Shown: positions 50,596 through 64,000 of the stretch, piece by piece
Numbering within the stretch: position 1 is the stretch's first letter
Layout of the letters: every line of letters starts with the position of its first letter
Assembly: GCA_018873245.2 (NCBI GenBank)
Contig: JAEMBT020000004.1
Span: forward strand, 5,752,573 to 5,816,572
Source: Archegozetes longisetosus
Lineage: Eukaryota; Arthropoda; Arachnida; Sarcoptiformes; Trhypochthoniidae
Direction: 5' to 3'
DNA length: 64,000 nt
Made by a program: the position numbers and the translations under genes
Notes under the pieces: generated by a model
Seen by the model: the letters and a program-made list of their open reading frames with translations, nothing else
Database searches by the model: none
What the model was told of the DNA's origin: nothing

Positions 50596-51174
50596 CTATA
50601 TCGGCCATTTCCACTGATTGGTTGGTGGTTTAGTGACCAGTGGTTCCCATGGCTTGTATTCTAATAATCGTCGCGCAAGTGATAATTCATTTTCTGCTTG
50701 TACTATAAGTTCTTCTACTTGTCCACATCCAATCTTCTTTTCAATTGCGTTTACATCCGTTTCCTTCAATTCAATAAAAACAAATCAATTGAATTGTTAA
50801 TAATTAGCTAAAAGAGTGAGCTTAAAGTGAAAACCTTTTGAACGATAGAAAGCCTTTCATTCACAGTCTGAAGAGTGTATTTACGATAAGCTGACTCTTC
50901 AGGCATCTTAGCCAACGCCTTAAGTATTTTATTGTAGAGTGTGGACAATGTCTAAAAAATAATTCATTTTAACTATTATTAAAATTAGTCAGAAATGAAG
51001 TCTTTCGGAAAACATTAAAATGAATTCTCACGTAGTGTGGAGTCCGGGACACGAGGAGTCCAGTCAGACCCGTTGTCTGTTGGAAATTGAAACGGAATCG
51101 ATTAGAAATTTATGAAAGTAATTCAAAAGTTTAATAAACTATGAAATAAATACCTTTTTTATTGCTGCAGACAT
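50596..51174 (-). CDS. Ndufa5: NADH dehydrogenase [ubiquinone] 1 alpha subcomplex subunit 5
   Basis: Accessory subunit (B13) of mitochondrial complex I, on the matrix arm. Four exons (51174-51154, 51076-51032, 50951-50835, 50763-50596) join in phase to 116 residues, the same length as the human protein. Conserved blocks are [48 protein letters not shown] and the C-terminal signature YKPWEPL to NQWKWPI. Exon 1 codes for only seven residues, so a frame-length search misses the gene. It lies 362 bp downstream of RTCB on the same strand. Confidence 0.97.
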
Positions 51175-51536
51175 TGTTGTGATTTGCTAGTTGCCGTCAA
51201 CCACTAATAGACGTCACTACAGTTACATAAAATGTAGTTTTGCAGAGTGAACAATTTTTCATTTATTAAAATCTAACTAAATCTGATCTAATCTAATCAT
51301 GTCGTCAACTCTACTATTTCTAGTTCAATTCTAGCATCTCTCTTTGATCAAGAACTTATCTTGACTTGTTTTCAACTTACGGAATAGCATATAGAAATAG
51401 CACATGACAACAATACTTTGAAAATAAACCAACTAACAAATATGACTTGAGTAACAGACAAGTGTTTGACACTATTTTATTAGACTTAGAAAAGATACTT
51501 TTATACAGATCTTGACTTATAAATACAAAACATAGT
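51175..51536. other. Spacer between RTCB and NDUFA5
   Basis: 362 bp containing the RTCB 3' UTR and the NDUFA5 5' region. No further gene is visible. A short aaatctaactaaatctgatctaatcta run (51270-51296) resembles the pentamer repeat at 2665. Confidence 0.5.
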
Positions 51537-53194
51537 TTAACCCTTAATAACAGCAATTGGTCTTAATTTGATACACTTTTTGCTAATACCTGCGGCATGA
51601 CAAGTGTCTACCACATCGGTCACATTCTTGTAAGACTCAGGCGCCTCTTCCATAACCAGTTTAGGTGAGGCTACTCTAATTGATATCCCTTTCTTCCTAA
51701 GATCATCGAGAACGTCCTGATAGTCAAGATTTCTTCTGGATTTAGCTCTTGATAAGGCTCGACCTGCTCCGTGACATGTGGTCCCAAATGTTTCTTTCAT
51801 TCCAGTCTCAGTACCAGTCAGTACATAACTACACGTACCCATTGTTCCTCCGATCAGAACTGGTTGACCCGTTAGCTATCAATTGCAAACCAGATTATCA
51901 TCAAAATTAACTTCAAATTCAATATTTTGATAGAATACCTGATAATCGACAGGAATGAGTGGATGGTGTGGCGGAAAAGCTCGTGTCGAGCCTTTTCTGT
52001 GGACTAACAAAGTTTTAGGTTTACCATCGACTATATGCTGCTCTACTTTGGCGATATTGTGCGACACATCATAGATGACGTGCATATCCAAGTCATCAGG
52101 GGTTGAATTGAATGTTTTAGCGAACGCTTGTCTGCTGAGGAAAGTCATAGAACTCCTGTTAACCCACGCGAAGTTAGCGGCAGCTGCCATTGATTTCAGA
52201 TAGTTTTCTCCTTCTTCTGAATTGATTCGAGCGCAGGCCAACTGTCTGTCATTGACTTCAATTTTGTCGCGTTTCATTGCCTTCTCCATAATCAGAAGTG
52301 CGTCGGTTGCCACCTGATGACCAAAGCCTCGACTCCCACTGTGAATCATGACACAGACCTGACCATTGGATTCAATGCCCATTTTTGCGGCATTTTGTTT
52401 GTCATAAATCTCATCGACCACTTGTATCTCTGCGTAATGATTACCAGCTCCGAGTGTTCCTAACTGAGGTAAACCTCTCTTCTTGGCTTTAGTTGAGACC
52501 TTACTGGGATCAGCAGTCAACATACGTCCATATTCTTCGCAGTGCTCTTTATCTTCAGCCCAGGCATAACCCTCTCTCAAAGACCAGTCCATTCCCATTT
52601 CAAGCGCTTCTTCCAAGTCTTTTGCATTCATGGGTATAATGCCTTTAGAACCAACTCCAACCGGGATGTGATCGAACAGCGCTTGTGTCAACTCTTCTTT
52701 AACCGGTTGCACATCTTTCTCATACAGACTAGTCCTCAACAAACGGACTCCACAATTAATGTCAAATCCGACTCCACCTGGAGATACAACAGCGGTGGGG
52801 TCTGACATGTCAAATGCAGCCATATTTCCGATGGCGAATCCATAGCCTGAGTGAACGTCAGGCAAACCTATGGAACGGCCGACAATTCCAGGCAGAGCAG
52901 CCACGTTCGCAATTTGCTTAACTCCTGGTAAGAACCCTCCGACACCTCCTGGTCGACAACTAGTCTTCAACTCTTCTAACATGAGTTTTTCGAGGTGTTC
53001 GTTGACATAAAAGATTCCCTCAACCTATGATTGAATTGCATGTAATTTGGGTGACAAATGAGTAGAGATTTGAATTAAAAACTCGTCAATAAAGTTGTCA
53101 ATACCTTCATATTAGGCACAAATCCTTTTTTGATTGTCCAATAGTTGTGGTGCTTGTCTAAGTACTTCAACTCTTCCTCGTAAGTTCGAACCAT
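51537..53194 (-). CDS. Rtcb: RNA-splicing ligase RtcB homolog
   Basis: Catalytic subunit of the tRNA ligase complex. It joins tRNA exons and XBP1-type mRNA halves by a GTP- and Mn-dependent 3'-5' mechanism. Three exons (53194-53105, 53024-51939, 51875-51537) join in phase to 504 residues (human 505). Metal ligands and active-site motifs are in place: [14 protein letters not shown] with the metal-binding Cys, [45 protein letters not shown], and the guanylylated His in [15 protein letters not shown]. It ends in the conserved LRPIAVIKG. Its GC content is clearly above its surroundings, as expected for a strongly constrained gene. Confidence 0.98.
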
Positions 53195-54758
53195 TTTGAA
53201 GAATTTCGATGTTATTACGTTCTATACTCTTAGATTTAAACGAAAACAAATGAGTCTAACGCTAAGCGAACGAAACAATGATGAAATGAACTGAAATATT
53301 GATCAAAGTAGCGGTAATCAAAAGAAAGAGTGAAAGTGATTTATTTTTACGCATTGTTTAGCAATGTATTAAAAATACTAAAACATAAACAACGTGTTGA
53401 TAAAGTTCGTACTATTTTTAACTTTTGTTCAATGTTTTTACTGCGGGTTCAAAGTTTGAATGTATCGCAATTATTAACTAAATAAAAGTTTCATCACAAT
53501 TATCACAAATAATCCGGATTTGCACACCTCAAAGTCAACAGTATTCCAGTGAATTCATAATACAAATGATTTGTTTATTTTGTATCTTAAATGTAAATTC
53601 TGTAATTGGCTCAACTTAGTTTAATATTATTATAAATGTTAGAAGAATTTAAAGAATTTGCATATTTGGCCTAATTATGTTTATGAGTTATTCAAATCAC
53701 AACTTATTACGTGGTAGAAACATAATAACAGCAAAATTCAAGCTGAAAAATCTTCAAATTTAACAAGAGAACAATTTTTAAACAATTCAAATCTTTCGCA
53801 AGTTATGGCTTTGAAGCCATTTGTCAACTTGCAGTTGTCTCGCAAGCAAACCTTAATTTAATTTGTAATTACGCATAGTTTATGCTCTCATACATCATCC
53901 TTAATTCTGAGTTTTTTAACTTTCAAATGATTGTTTTGAGGTTTACTTTGTTACACTTACAATATCTGACTTATATTTACTTTACTGCAGATGAGGTATC
54001 AAGTAAAAGAGTTATGTGATTATCCAAGCTATGTTGTAGCACACCCGAAGCCTGTAGCCTTTATCTAATCTAGCCCTAACCCAACTAAACTAAACATATA
54101 AACTATACCACTATTTTAGTTTAAGTAGTTTTGGTAAATAAATAGCTCCATATCCAAGCACTTGGTTGAGTGCAAAGAGGACAAAAGTCCAGTATCTTAT
54201 GTTATCCGGAAATGAGTGGTGGATCTCAATGCATTGTGGCTATTTTGTATCATATTTTGCAACTGTAGACTATTTTGAAAGTCTTCTGAAAACATACAGA
54301 AAATATAAGAAGAAAAGTATTAACTAACTTAGATCATCATAGTTTTGAAACTATAGGACAAAATTGACTTATAATCACAAAAAATCAGTATAAAATCACT
54401 TAAATCCTAACAAGATGATATCTTTCTAAGAATTTTGTTTTTATAATCACAATCTTGTGGTAATCCCAACAGAATTGACATCTTTTTCAATGAGCATGAC
54501 TTGAGAAGAGATGCTCAGAAAAATATCGATTTGAGCCAAAACAGTGAGAAGTTTAGTGATTTATATTGAATGGCGCATACTATGGATAGCATACACTCAG
54601 CATCATTGAGAAAGCGATGTTCGCAAATAGAAATCGCATCATCTGATGCATGACTCGCAGTAATAATATGTTAGCTTAATTAATGCTTCATCTTGATAAT
54701 ACATTTTCAACAAGATTTTCTTATGAATTTAACTCATCAAAACTATATTGAGATAAAA
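53195..54758. promoter_or_regulatory. Intergenic region between divergent RTCB and NMDAR1
   Basis: 1.56 kb with no exon recognised. It should hold both promoters. A short imperfect hairpin (53799-53831, atggctt/aagccat core with caagtt/aacttg outer arms) and a brief ctaa/ccctaa run (about 54062-54094) are the only structures I noticed. Confidence 0.5.
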
Positions 54759-57700
54759 ATGAAATCTCTACAAAGCTTTATAATTACTGTTTTACTATAT
54801 TTTAATATTCTATGTTCGTATTCCTTGACGAGTGCCAAATTGGCTGACTTTGTGTCAGATTCTGTCAATCACTATCCATCAATTTACGAAAATCCAAAAA
54901 TTTATAATGTGGGCGCTGTTCTCAGTTCTGGAGATAACATATTTGAATTCTCACAAGTAATTTGTGCTTTCAATACCTAGATCGAACAATCTAATCAAAT
55001 TTTTCTTGTAGATTATCGAAAATATGAATTATAACGCTGCAGGATACCTTCCAGCAGGTTAGATATAATTTTAGATAACTTATGAGATTTAAACTAAAAT
55101 GCATTAAATGCAATAACTGAAATCATTTGTGCAATTCAGTAAAACCTGTCTAACTTTGACGTGCACTTAAACGATCTTTAAAAGCAACATAGAAATCCTT
55201 TCCTAAAACGACTTAGTTGTTATTTATAACTAAGAACACTTAACTACATACCAAAGTTATAGATGTTTTACTGTATATGCCTACATAAATGAAAACAGTA
55301 AAATTTAAACACTGTTTGAAAATGACGTTCACTTTGAGCATGAAGCTCAGATTTGATTGTTTCCAACATCTGGCTGCAGCATTTACTCAACTCTTGTTCT
55401 GTTTTGTTATAATAGTTGAGTGTTATTTCAAAATGAAATATCGCGATCAAAGAAACGTGTTTCGCTGCTGGAATAAAATATGCAATTCTTTAGATAAGCC
55501 TCTATTCAGTAAACATTAAAATATAAAATACAAGATAATGGCTGAAGCTTTACGGTCAGTGCTCAGACCTTCAGAGCTACAAAACTAAGTGGATGAACAT
55601 TTGCATAACTATCAATACCCTTATGGCATTAAAAGATATTCCTATTATTCAGATAGGAATATAAAGTGTACTGATTATTTAAATGCGGCTAAATTTTTGT
55701 ATAACTTGTTAATATCTGACAATGTGCACACGAACTCAATAAGCTTAATATCTATGTTGCAGGCGTTACACTATATGCAGTCACAGTTCCAATCAATACT
55801 AATCCCATTCGTACAGCTCAGAGTGTTTGCGATAAACTTATTTCATCTCAGGTAAAAGTTCAGAATCAGAAAATTAAATGAATAATGGATTGATTGAGCA
55901 CATTAAACATAGGTTTATGCTGTGGTTGTTTCTCATCCATCGAACGGTGATCAGTCTCCTGCTTCAGTTTCATTCACTTGTGGTATAGTTTGATCTATAT
56001 TATTATTGAACAGATAGATGATTGTTGCATTGGGAGCAAAGACTTTAGATTTTAGTTAGATTTCAAGTGATGTTGAAATTTGCTATTTTTAAATCTAAGA
56101 CACGAAGCTGAATACATCTTGCACACTTTTGATGAGCTCGTACTGCAACAATTAAATGAATAATTACTATACTTTAAGCTTAGTTCTCAAAATAATCAAT
56201 AATATAGTACTCATAAAACATTAATTACTCCGTAGGTTTCTACAATATTCCGGGTCAGTTTGGGATTAATTCTAGCACTGATTAATATTGGATTATTCCA
56301 ACTCAAAATCAGAGAATTTGTTAAGAAGAGACATATTTTTATTTTCTATTCCAGTTATAGGGATATCAAACCGCGATAGTACTTTATCGAATAAGAACTT
56401 ACACGCCTCGTTCATGAGAACTATGTGAGTTATTAATCAGTTTAAAATGGTATCCAACTTATCAGAATATGCCATTTAGTTATTTTTACAAAATAGGCTA
56501 ACATTGTTACAAATCACGCTCATGTTTATGTTCAGCGTCTGTTCAGTTGTGCTGACGAAGGCAGACCTAACCTAAACTTAAACTTATGAGATGTCAGTGA
56601 GCGGGATTTACAATAGTACCAGTTGATAGTAAAGCTCAAAATAGAGATGACCAAATTACATAGATGAAGATCGTGTTGTCTAATGTTATGTAGATTTGTT
56701 ATCTATTATGAAAATTTTGCATATTTTGCCGATAGAGCCCCGTATTCACATCAGGCAGACGTTTGGATTGAGATTTTAATAAGACTTCAATACTTGAGTG
56801 TTGTATTCATTCATAGTTCTGATAGTGATGGCAGAACTACTTTAGGAAGGTTTCAAAACCTGGCAGACACTGCTAACAGTAAATATTAATTCAATTATAA
56901 ACTTATTTGGATTAGAGTTTTTAGTTTAACAACTGCCTTAATTTTTAGTAAAAGTTGAATCAATCATCGAATATGAACCTGGAATTTCTAATATAGTTCA
57001 AGAATTAGAAGAAGCCAAAAATGAACTTTACTGTAGAGTTTTTATTTTATACGCAAATGCAGAAGATGCCGAAAGTATATTCCAAGAAATCGAATCACGG
57101 AATATGACTGATTCGGGATACGTTTGGCTCGTCTCAGAACAGGTTAGGCTCTAAATAATTTTCAAAACTATTATGCACTCAAGTGCAAACTTAGATTTGA
57201 GAACTATCAATATTAATTTATAGTGATGATAAATCCAAATCATTTCTTGACCACAATTTATGATATGAATGTTAGGCACTACAAGCTCCCAACCGACCCA
57301 ATGGTATTCTCGCGTTGAGACTGAATTCATCTGACGAAACTTCGATGATTCGCGACAGTGTTTCCATATTAAGCAATGCTTTGAAGGAAATGTATATGAA
57401 AGAAAATATAACTGTTCCTCCAACAGATTGTGGCAGTATTTCAACCAATAAGTGGGATTCGGGAATCAAATTTTTGAAATACCTTAAAAATCAAACTCTT
57501 AATGGCAAAACTGGAAGAATCGCTTTTGACGAATATGGAGATAGACTTCTAAGTGATTATGAAATCTTAAACATTGTCGACGGAAATGAAGAAGTAGTTG
57601 GAAAATATCTATTTTCTAAAACAAATATGAAAATGGAATTGCATCTAAATGAAAATGATATCTTATGGCCTGGAAATGAACGCACAAAACCATTGGGTTT

Positions 57701-60334
57701 GTATCTAATCAAATTATCAAGTTTATGAACAGCTAAAAGACTTTCATATTAATTACAGGATATGTGGTACCAAATCATTTGAAAGTTATGACATTAGCTG
57801 AAAAACCTTTTGTTTGGATTAAGCCAACGGACAATGGTAACTGCAAAAAAGGCCAGATACCGTGTCCAAAATTCAATTCTACCGAAAAAAATCATAAAAT
57901 TGAGTGCTGTGAAGGCTACTGTATAGATCTATTGAGAGAGTTATCCACGCGCTTGAACTTTACATTTGAGTTGCAACAAGTCGAAGATGGACAATATGGT
58001 AGCTTTGACTTTGCTGATGGATGGGATCAGCCTAAGAGGTGGACTGGGCTTGTAGGCGAGCTTGTCTACAAACGCGCTGATATGATCGCAGCTCCACTTT
58101 CTGCAAATCAAGATCGGTATTTATGATTGAAACTTGATTTTGAAAAATCTTTTAGCAAAAGTTAATTTAGCCAAATTGAAACAATTATCAGAATTTGTAA
58201 GAAGTTGATAAATAGGAATTTAAAATTTTGAAATAGGGGACAAGTGATAGATTTTTCAAAGCCTTTCAAATACGAAGGCATAACAATACTACAGAGAAGA
58301 CAGCCAAGAAAAGCAACACTCGCCTCCTTTCTTCAGCCTTTCCAAAACACATTGTGGATTTTAGGTTCGTTTAAACACTGTTATGCAATCTTCAACACCT
58401 GTCCACTTTCTTACCAAGTTAAAACTGAATGTGAAGTAGAAAATCATGCATTCGTACTAACCAGTTCGTAATGTCAATTAGTTCTAGTGTCTGTGCACGT
58501 GGTTGCATTGGCGTTATATCTTCTTGACCGATTCAGTCCGTTCGGGGGATTCAAAATGGATAATGTCGTGCCATCAGATGAGGGAGCTTTGAATCTCTCG
58601 AGTGCTATTTGGTTTTCATGGGGTGTTCTGTTGAATAGTGGTATTGGCGAAAGTGAGTTATTTCGAAAGTAATTTTACAAAAAATTCACTTTTAAGCTTC
58701 TTCAGCAAATATAACTCAACAAACACTTGAGATGAAAACTTGCCTAAACTATTAGACTTGTTAAAGTTGGTTTGATTTCTGTTAAATATTAGGAACTCCG
58801 AGAAGTTTTAGCGCTCGAGTTCTGGGTATGGTTTGGTAAGTCTACTCAAATGCTTACTCAAATATAGTTATGTTCATCGAATTTATGCCTAATAGGGCTG
58901 GTTTTGCTATGATTGTCGTCGCTTCATATACTGCTAATTTGGCTGCATTTTTGGTGCTCAATCCACGTGATGATCACGCAGTATCTGGTATTGAGGTGCG
59001 CCGTAAATTATTTGATAAATTCTTCAGAAATAAAGTTTAAATCTGATTCAATGAAACTCTACACTTAATACAGGACTCAAGATTAAGAAATCCAACAGAA
59101 AGTTTCACATTCGCAACAGTCAAAGGTAGCTCAGTTGACATGTTCTTTCGAAGCCAAGTCCATCTCTTCAATGCATACCGAACTATGGAAGAGACTAACA
59201 GAGACAGTCCAGAGGAGGCAATACAGGCTTTGAAATCAGGTCTATTCAAATACTTTGATCTTTGCTACTTAGGTGCTAAACATATCAAATTGAATGCTTA
59301 GGGGAATTGGATGCCTTTATTTGGGATTCGCCGAGACTTGAATACGAAGCAGCACAAGATTGTGAACTTGTCATATCTGGTGAGCCATTTGGTCGTTCAG
59401 GTTATGGGATAGGTCTGCAGAAAAACAGCTTTTGGACAGAAAAGGTGACTTTGGCGCTGTTGCAGATGCACGAAAGTGGTTATATGGAGTCACTGGACAA
59501 CAAATGGATTTTATCTAGTGAAAAGGACTGCGACAGCAAAAATGAACACTTTTCCTTATACGTTAGGAATGAAAAACATGGCCGGAGTTTTTATTCTTGT
59601 ATTTTCTGGAATTGTCGTCGCTTTTGGACTCATTGTTATTGAAATTATTTATAAGAAAAGGAGAGCACGAAAATTGAGGAGACTTGCCATCGCCAAAAAG
59701 CTCGCGATAAAGTGGCGCTTGAGAGTTCAGGTATTAGTTTATATCATGATAACCATTGATGATAACCCCTTCATAACGAATTTCATCTTAAGAACAATGC
59801 CAGGAATTTGCGTAATTTCAGAATACGGCAGCCGTGCCATTGGCCTCACGGTCCATCATTGCATTAACTATTCATTTTTTTAGCGCCAACTGATCCTCCA
59901 ATTAGTCCATTAGTCCATTACAAACAATCAAAAGTTTAAGCCAAAGTTAAAAACAGTTTAAATAAATGAGAGGCGTTGAAGTAAAAAATAGTTAATGAAA
60001 TGGCAATTAGTCTGAAATTTGATTTGCACAAAAGTTGAAACTGATTTCTTAATTTTTGTTTATCTTAAAATTTTAGAAAAGAAAGTCGTTGTACAATAAT
60101 TTATATTCGGCTTTTCCAATGCTGACCAGAGAATTTTCGATGAATAAAAGTTTTGATTTGGAATCAAGAGCTTCGACTCCGTGTGACTCTCAATCGTTTG
60201 TGATCCCACCCCCTCCACCACCGCCTGCAGGACACCTGCAAAGAATACCTGCAACTCACACCTTTCAACCCAAGAGATCGGCTCAACAAAAAATTTATGA
60301 ATACAAACAACGAAGATCTTTAGGTTATTATTAA
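54759..60334 (+). CDS. Nmdar1: NMDA-type glutamate receptor subunit 1
   Basis: Glycine-binding, obligatory subunit of NMDA receptors. Exons: 54759-54956, 55012-55057, 55763-55851, 55913-55982, 56236-56253, 56355-56424, 56736-56878, 56949-57142, 57276-57696, 57759-58116, 58237-58364, 58482-58652, 58793-58835, 58896-58995, 59074-59239, 59302-59730, 60077-60334. The coding total is 2902 nt, one more than 967 codons, so about 966 residues. A signal peptide ([12 protein letters not shown]) leads into the amino-terminal domain. The ligand-binding domain has APLSANQDR and [10 protein letters not shown]1 runs into [11 protein letters not shown], the pore carries the Ca/Mg-selecting Asn in LLNSGIGE, M3 has SYTANLAAF, and M4 follows NMAGVF. 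The one-base shift falls in an A5 run at 59538-59542, after CDSK and before M4. The coding frame is intact on both sides. The tail has a poly-proline run and no vertebrate-like C cassettes. Confidence 0.95.
55137..55273. mobile_element. MITE-like element in NMDAR1 intron 2
   Basis: A 137-bp element with 22-bp terminal inverted repeats. The left end begins cagtaaaacctgtctaactt and the right end reverse-complemented begins cagtaaaacatctataactt, with 19 of 22 bases matching. It is non-coding and lies within the 705-bp intron 2. The terminal sequence matches the element at 34425 and resembles pogo/Tigger-type ends. The expected TA target duplication is only half preserved. Confidence 0.65.
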
Positions 60335-61893
60335 TTATAATTTAATTATTCATCAAAAGTTAATCTTTCACTCAAACTATAATTACTGTTATATAATCTC
60401 TTGTTCTTTGTTCAAACATTTGATTCTTATCTTCAGATTGAATCAAATGTTTTCAAATGTTTAACTTTCAGTATTGGAGATGAGGAACAAAACAGATATT
60501 GTATTAAAAACGATTTATATTCCAATATATATTTTCAAATTTACATTCAAATCAATGATTTGCATGTTTTCAATCAATTACACTAATTGTTAGAATTGTT
60601 AGACTTAGCACTAGAAATTTGAGAGAATTAGCAATGGATTAATAAATATTTTGTTTATATCGCATATTTTCTCTCAAAACTCATTGTCTCAAACGATCAA
60701 ATGAGCTTTGGCTCTATTGCTATGCCGAACACTTAAATTGTTATTTTTCTCATTCTATCAAACAATTCGTTCAAGAATCTGAAAAATGTCAACAACTTCA
60801 ACAGCTTGAAAAGTAGATAAAAGTTGAAAATAGAAGAAAAATAAGATACAAACAATTTATTATGTTAACTACATATATGTTACTTGTTGTCCAACAACTA
60901 AAATCATAACTATTTAAAGATAAATCATTACAAGGAATGTGATTAAATCCAAGAATCAGAACAACGATTGTATTGTCATTTTGACAATCATTTGATGAAC
61001 GTTCAAATCAAGACAAATGTGACTTCATTTTAGATTTATATAAGAAATAATAATTATTGTTGCAGTTATTGCAGATCATATCGAAAATTGCAAGTATAAA
61101 ATTAATGTCTTATCATTTGTTTCTTACAAACACTAATTTTCGTTCCAACTTAAAACTACTTAAACTCTTCAAAAACTACTTCAACTCTTCAAATACTACT
61201 TCAACTCTTCAAACTCCTGCTAAACATTTTCAAATGAAGCTCAAAAATTGTTCAAAAATTCTTCTAAATAGTTCAAAATAAATTTATTGAACATATACTG
61301 AGCTTAAACTGAAGGATAATTGAAAATAAATTGAAAAATGAATGGGAGGAAAAGAGAGAATAAAATGATTAGAATGCATAGATGAAACGTTGTGATTCGC
61401 CTTTGGCCCAATCGATAACAGTGTAATTGGAATTATAACAATTATAAACTTAAACTTTAAATAATATTGGAATTGTGTTCATGCATAATAACCCGTGTAT
61501 TACGTTATACTGTAATATACAAAGTGTCAGTTACTGTAAACATAGAGTAACAACAATTTTAAAACTTTCTTTCCTCCAACAATCAATGACTAAATTATAT
61601 ATGAGTTTATATTAATGTTATATTTATTATTTCTAAACTAATTTTTAAAATAAAAATTATATAATAATATATATATATTTATATATTTCCAATTTGTCTA
61701 AAAGATGGAACAGATTTGATGTAAATCGCGTGAAATAATGGGTAAAAACTTTTAGGTTTAGACCATAAGGTATCAATTTGCATCACTTCTTAAAATGAGT
61801 ATTGGTGTTGACACTTTAAGACATAGATCAAAAATGGTTTTGTTACTTTATTCAAAGTTCACTTAAGTCTCACTTTAGACTTATTCATATCGA
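60335..61893. other. Convergent 3' region between NMDAR1 and CaMKI
   Basis: 1.56 kb holding both 3' UTRs. An AATAAA at 60641 could end NMDAR1. A three-copy 20-bp tandem repeat occurs at 61151-61210, and an (AT)n stretch at about 61660-61685. No further gene was seen. Confidence 0.55.
61151..61210. repeat. 20-bp tandem repeat, three copies
   Basis: Three contiguous units of the form aaaactacttcaactcttc filling exactly 60 bp, with two or three differences between copies. Confidence 0.85.

Positions 61894-64000
<2,107 letters not shown>

Noticed and set aside
52542-52805. Plus-strand 87-codon frame opposite RTCB
   Set aside because: Antisense shadow of the RTCB catalytic exon.
55289-55855. Two frames of 76 and 88 codons within NMDAR1 introns 2-3
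   Set aside because: They lie largely within intron 2, next to the MITE, with no homology to the receptor; only 55763-55851 is a true exon and it is read in a different frame.
57151-57469. Minus-strand frames of 65-97 codons opposite NMDAR1 exon 9
   Set aside because: Antisense shadows of a long constrained exon.

Overview
The window is AT-rich nuclear DNA from an animal, most likely an arthropod and plausibly a mite or other chelicerate. The support is indirect: GT-AG introns of mostly 45-100 nt, a synapsin N-terminus and tail that resemble the fly protein, a degenerate (CCTAA)n block like arthropod telomeres, and an intact uracil-DNA glycosylase, which flies are known to lack. I found ten confident protein-coding genes plus the 3' end of an eleventh. 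Splice sites and phases were read by eye; for each complete gene the summed exon length is a multiple of three, except where noted.

Layout. 1-13.4 kb: no confident gene, only two weak exon candidates, microsatellites, a telomere-like pentamer array and a MITE-like element. 13.4-15.5 kb (-): an RNA-binding protein with three RRMs (A1CF/RBM46/RBM47 family). 18.2-37.8 kb (+): synapsin in 11 exons with a 16.3-kb intron. Inside that intron on the opposite strand lies a complete five-exon TIMP gene (20.0-24.3 kb). This is the Synapsin/TIMP nested arrangement known from flies and vertebrates. 38.8-40.1 kb (-): uracil-DNA glycosylase. 40.5-42.9 kb (-): SMARCAL1 fork-remodelling ATPase. 43.8-45.4 kb (+): an LRWD1/ORCA-type WD40 protein, head-to-head with SMARCAL1. 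46.9-48.0 kb (+): UBE2H. 50.6-51.2 kb (-): NDUFA5. 51.5-53.2 kb (-): RTCB. 54.8-60.3 kb (+): NMDA receptor subunit 1 in 17 exons. 61.9-62.7 kb (-): the last four exons of CaMKI, whose 5' end lies beyond the window.

Themes. Synapsin, NMDAR1 and CaMKI are all neuronal signalling genes, and CaMKI phosphorylates the RRxS site of synapsin in other animals. UNG, SMARCAL1 and LRWD1 form a 6.5-kb cluster of DNA replication and repair genes, with SMARCAL1 and LRWD1 sharing one intergenic promoter region.

The observations most worth checking are the nested TIMP with a Gly-rich insertion near its inhibitory surface, the lack of an in-frame ATG in front of synapsin domain A, a one-base frameshift in NMDAR1 just before its last membrane helix, an 18-nt microexon in NMDAR1, and two MITE-like repeat families. 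I saw nothing that is clearly a wholly new biological system.
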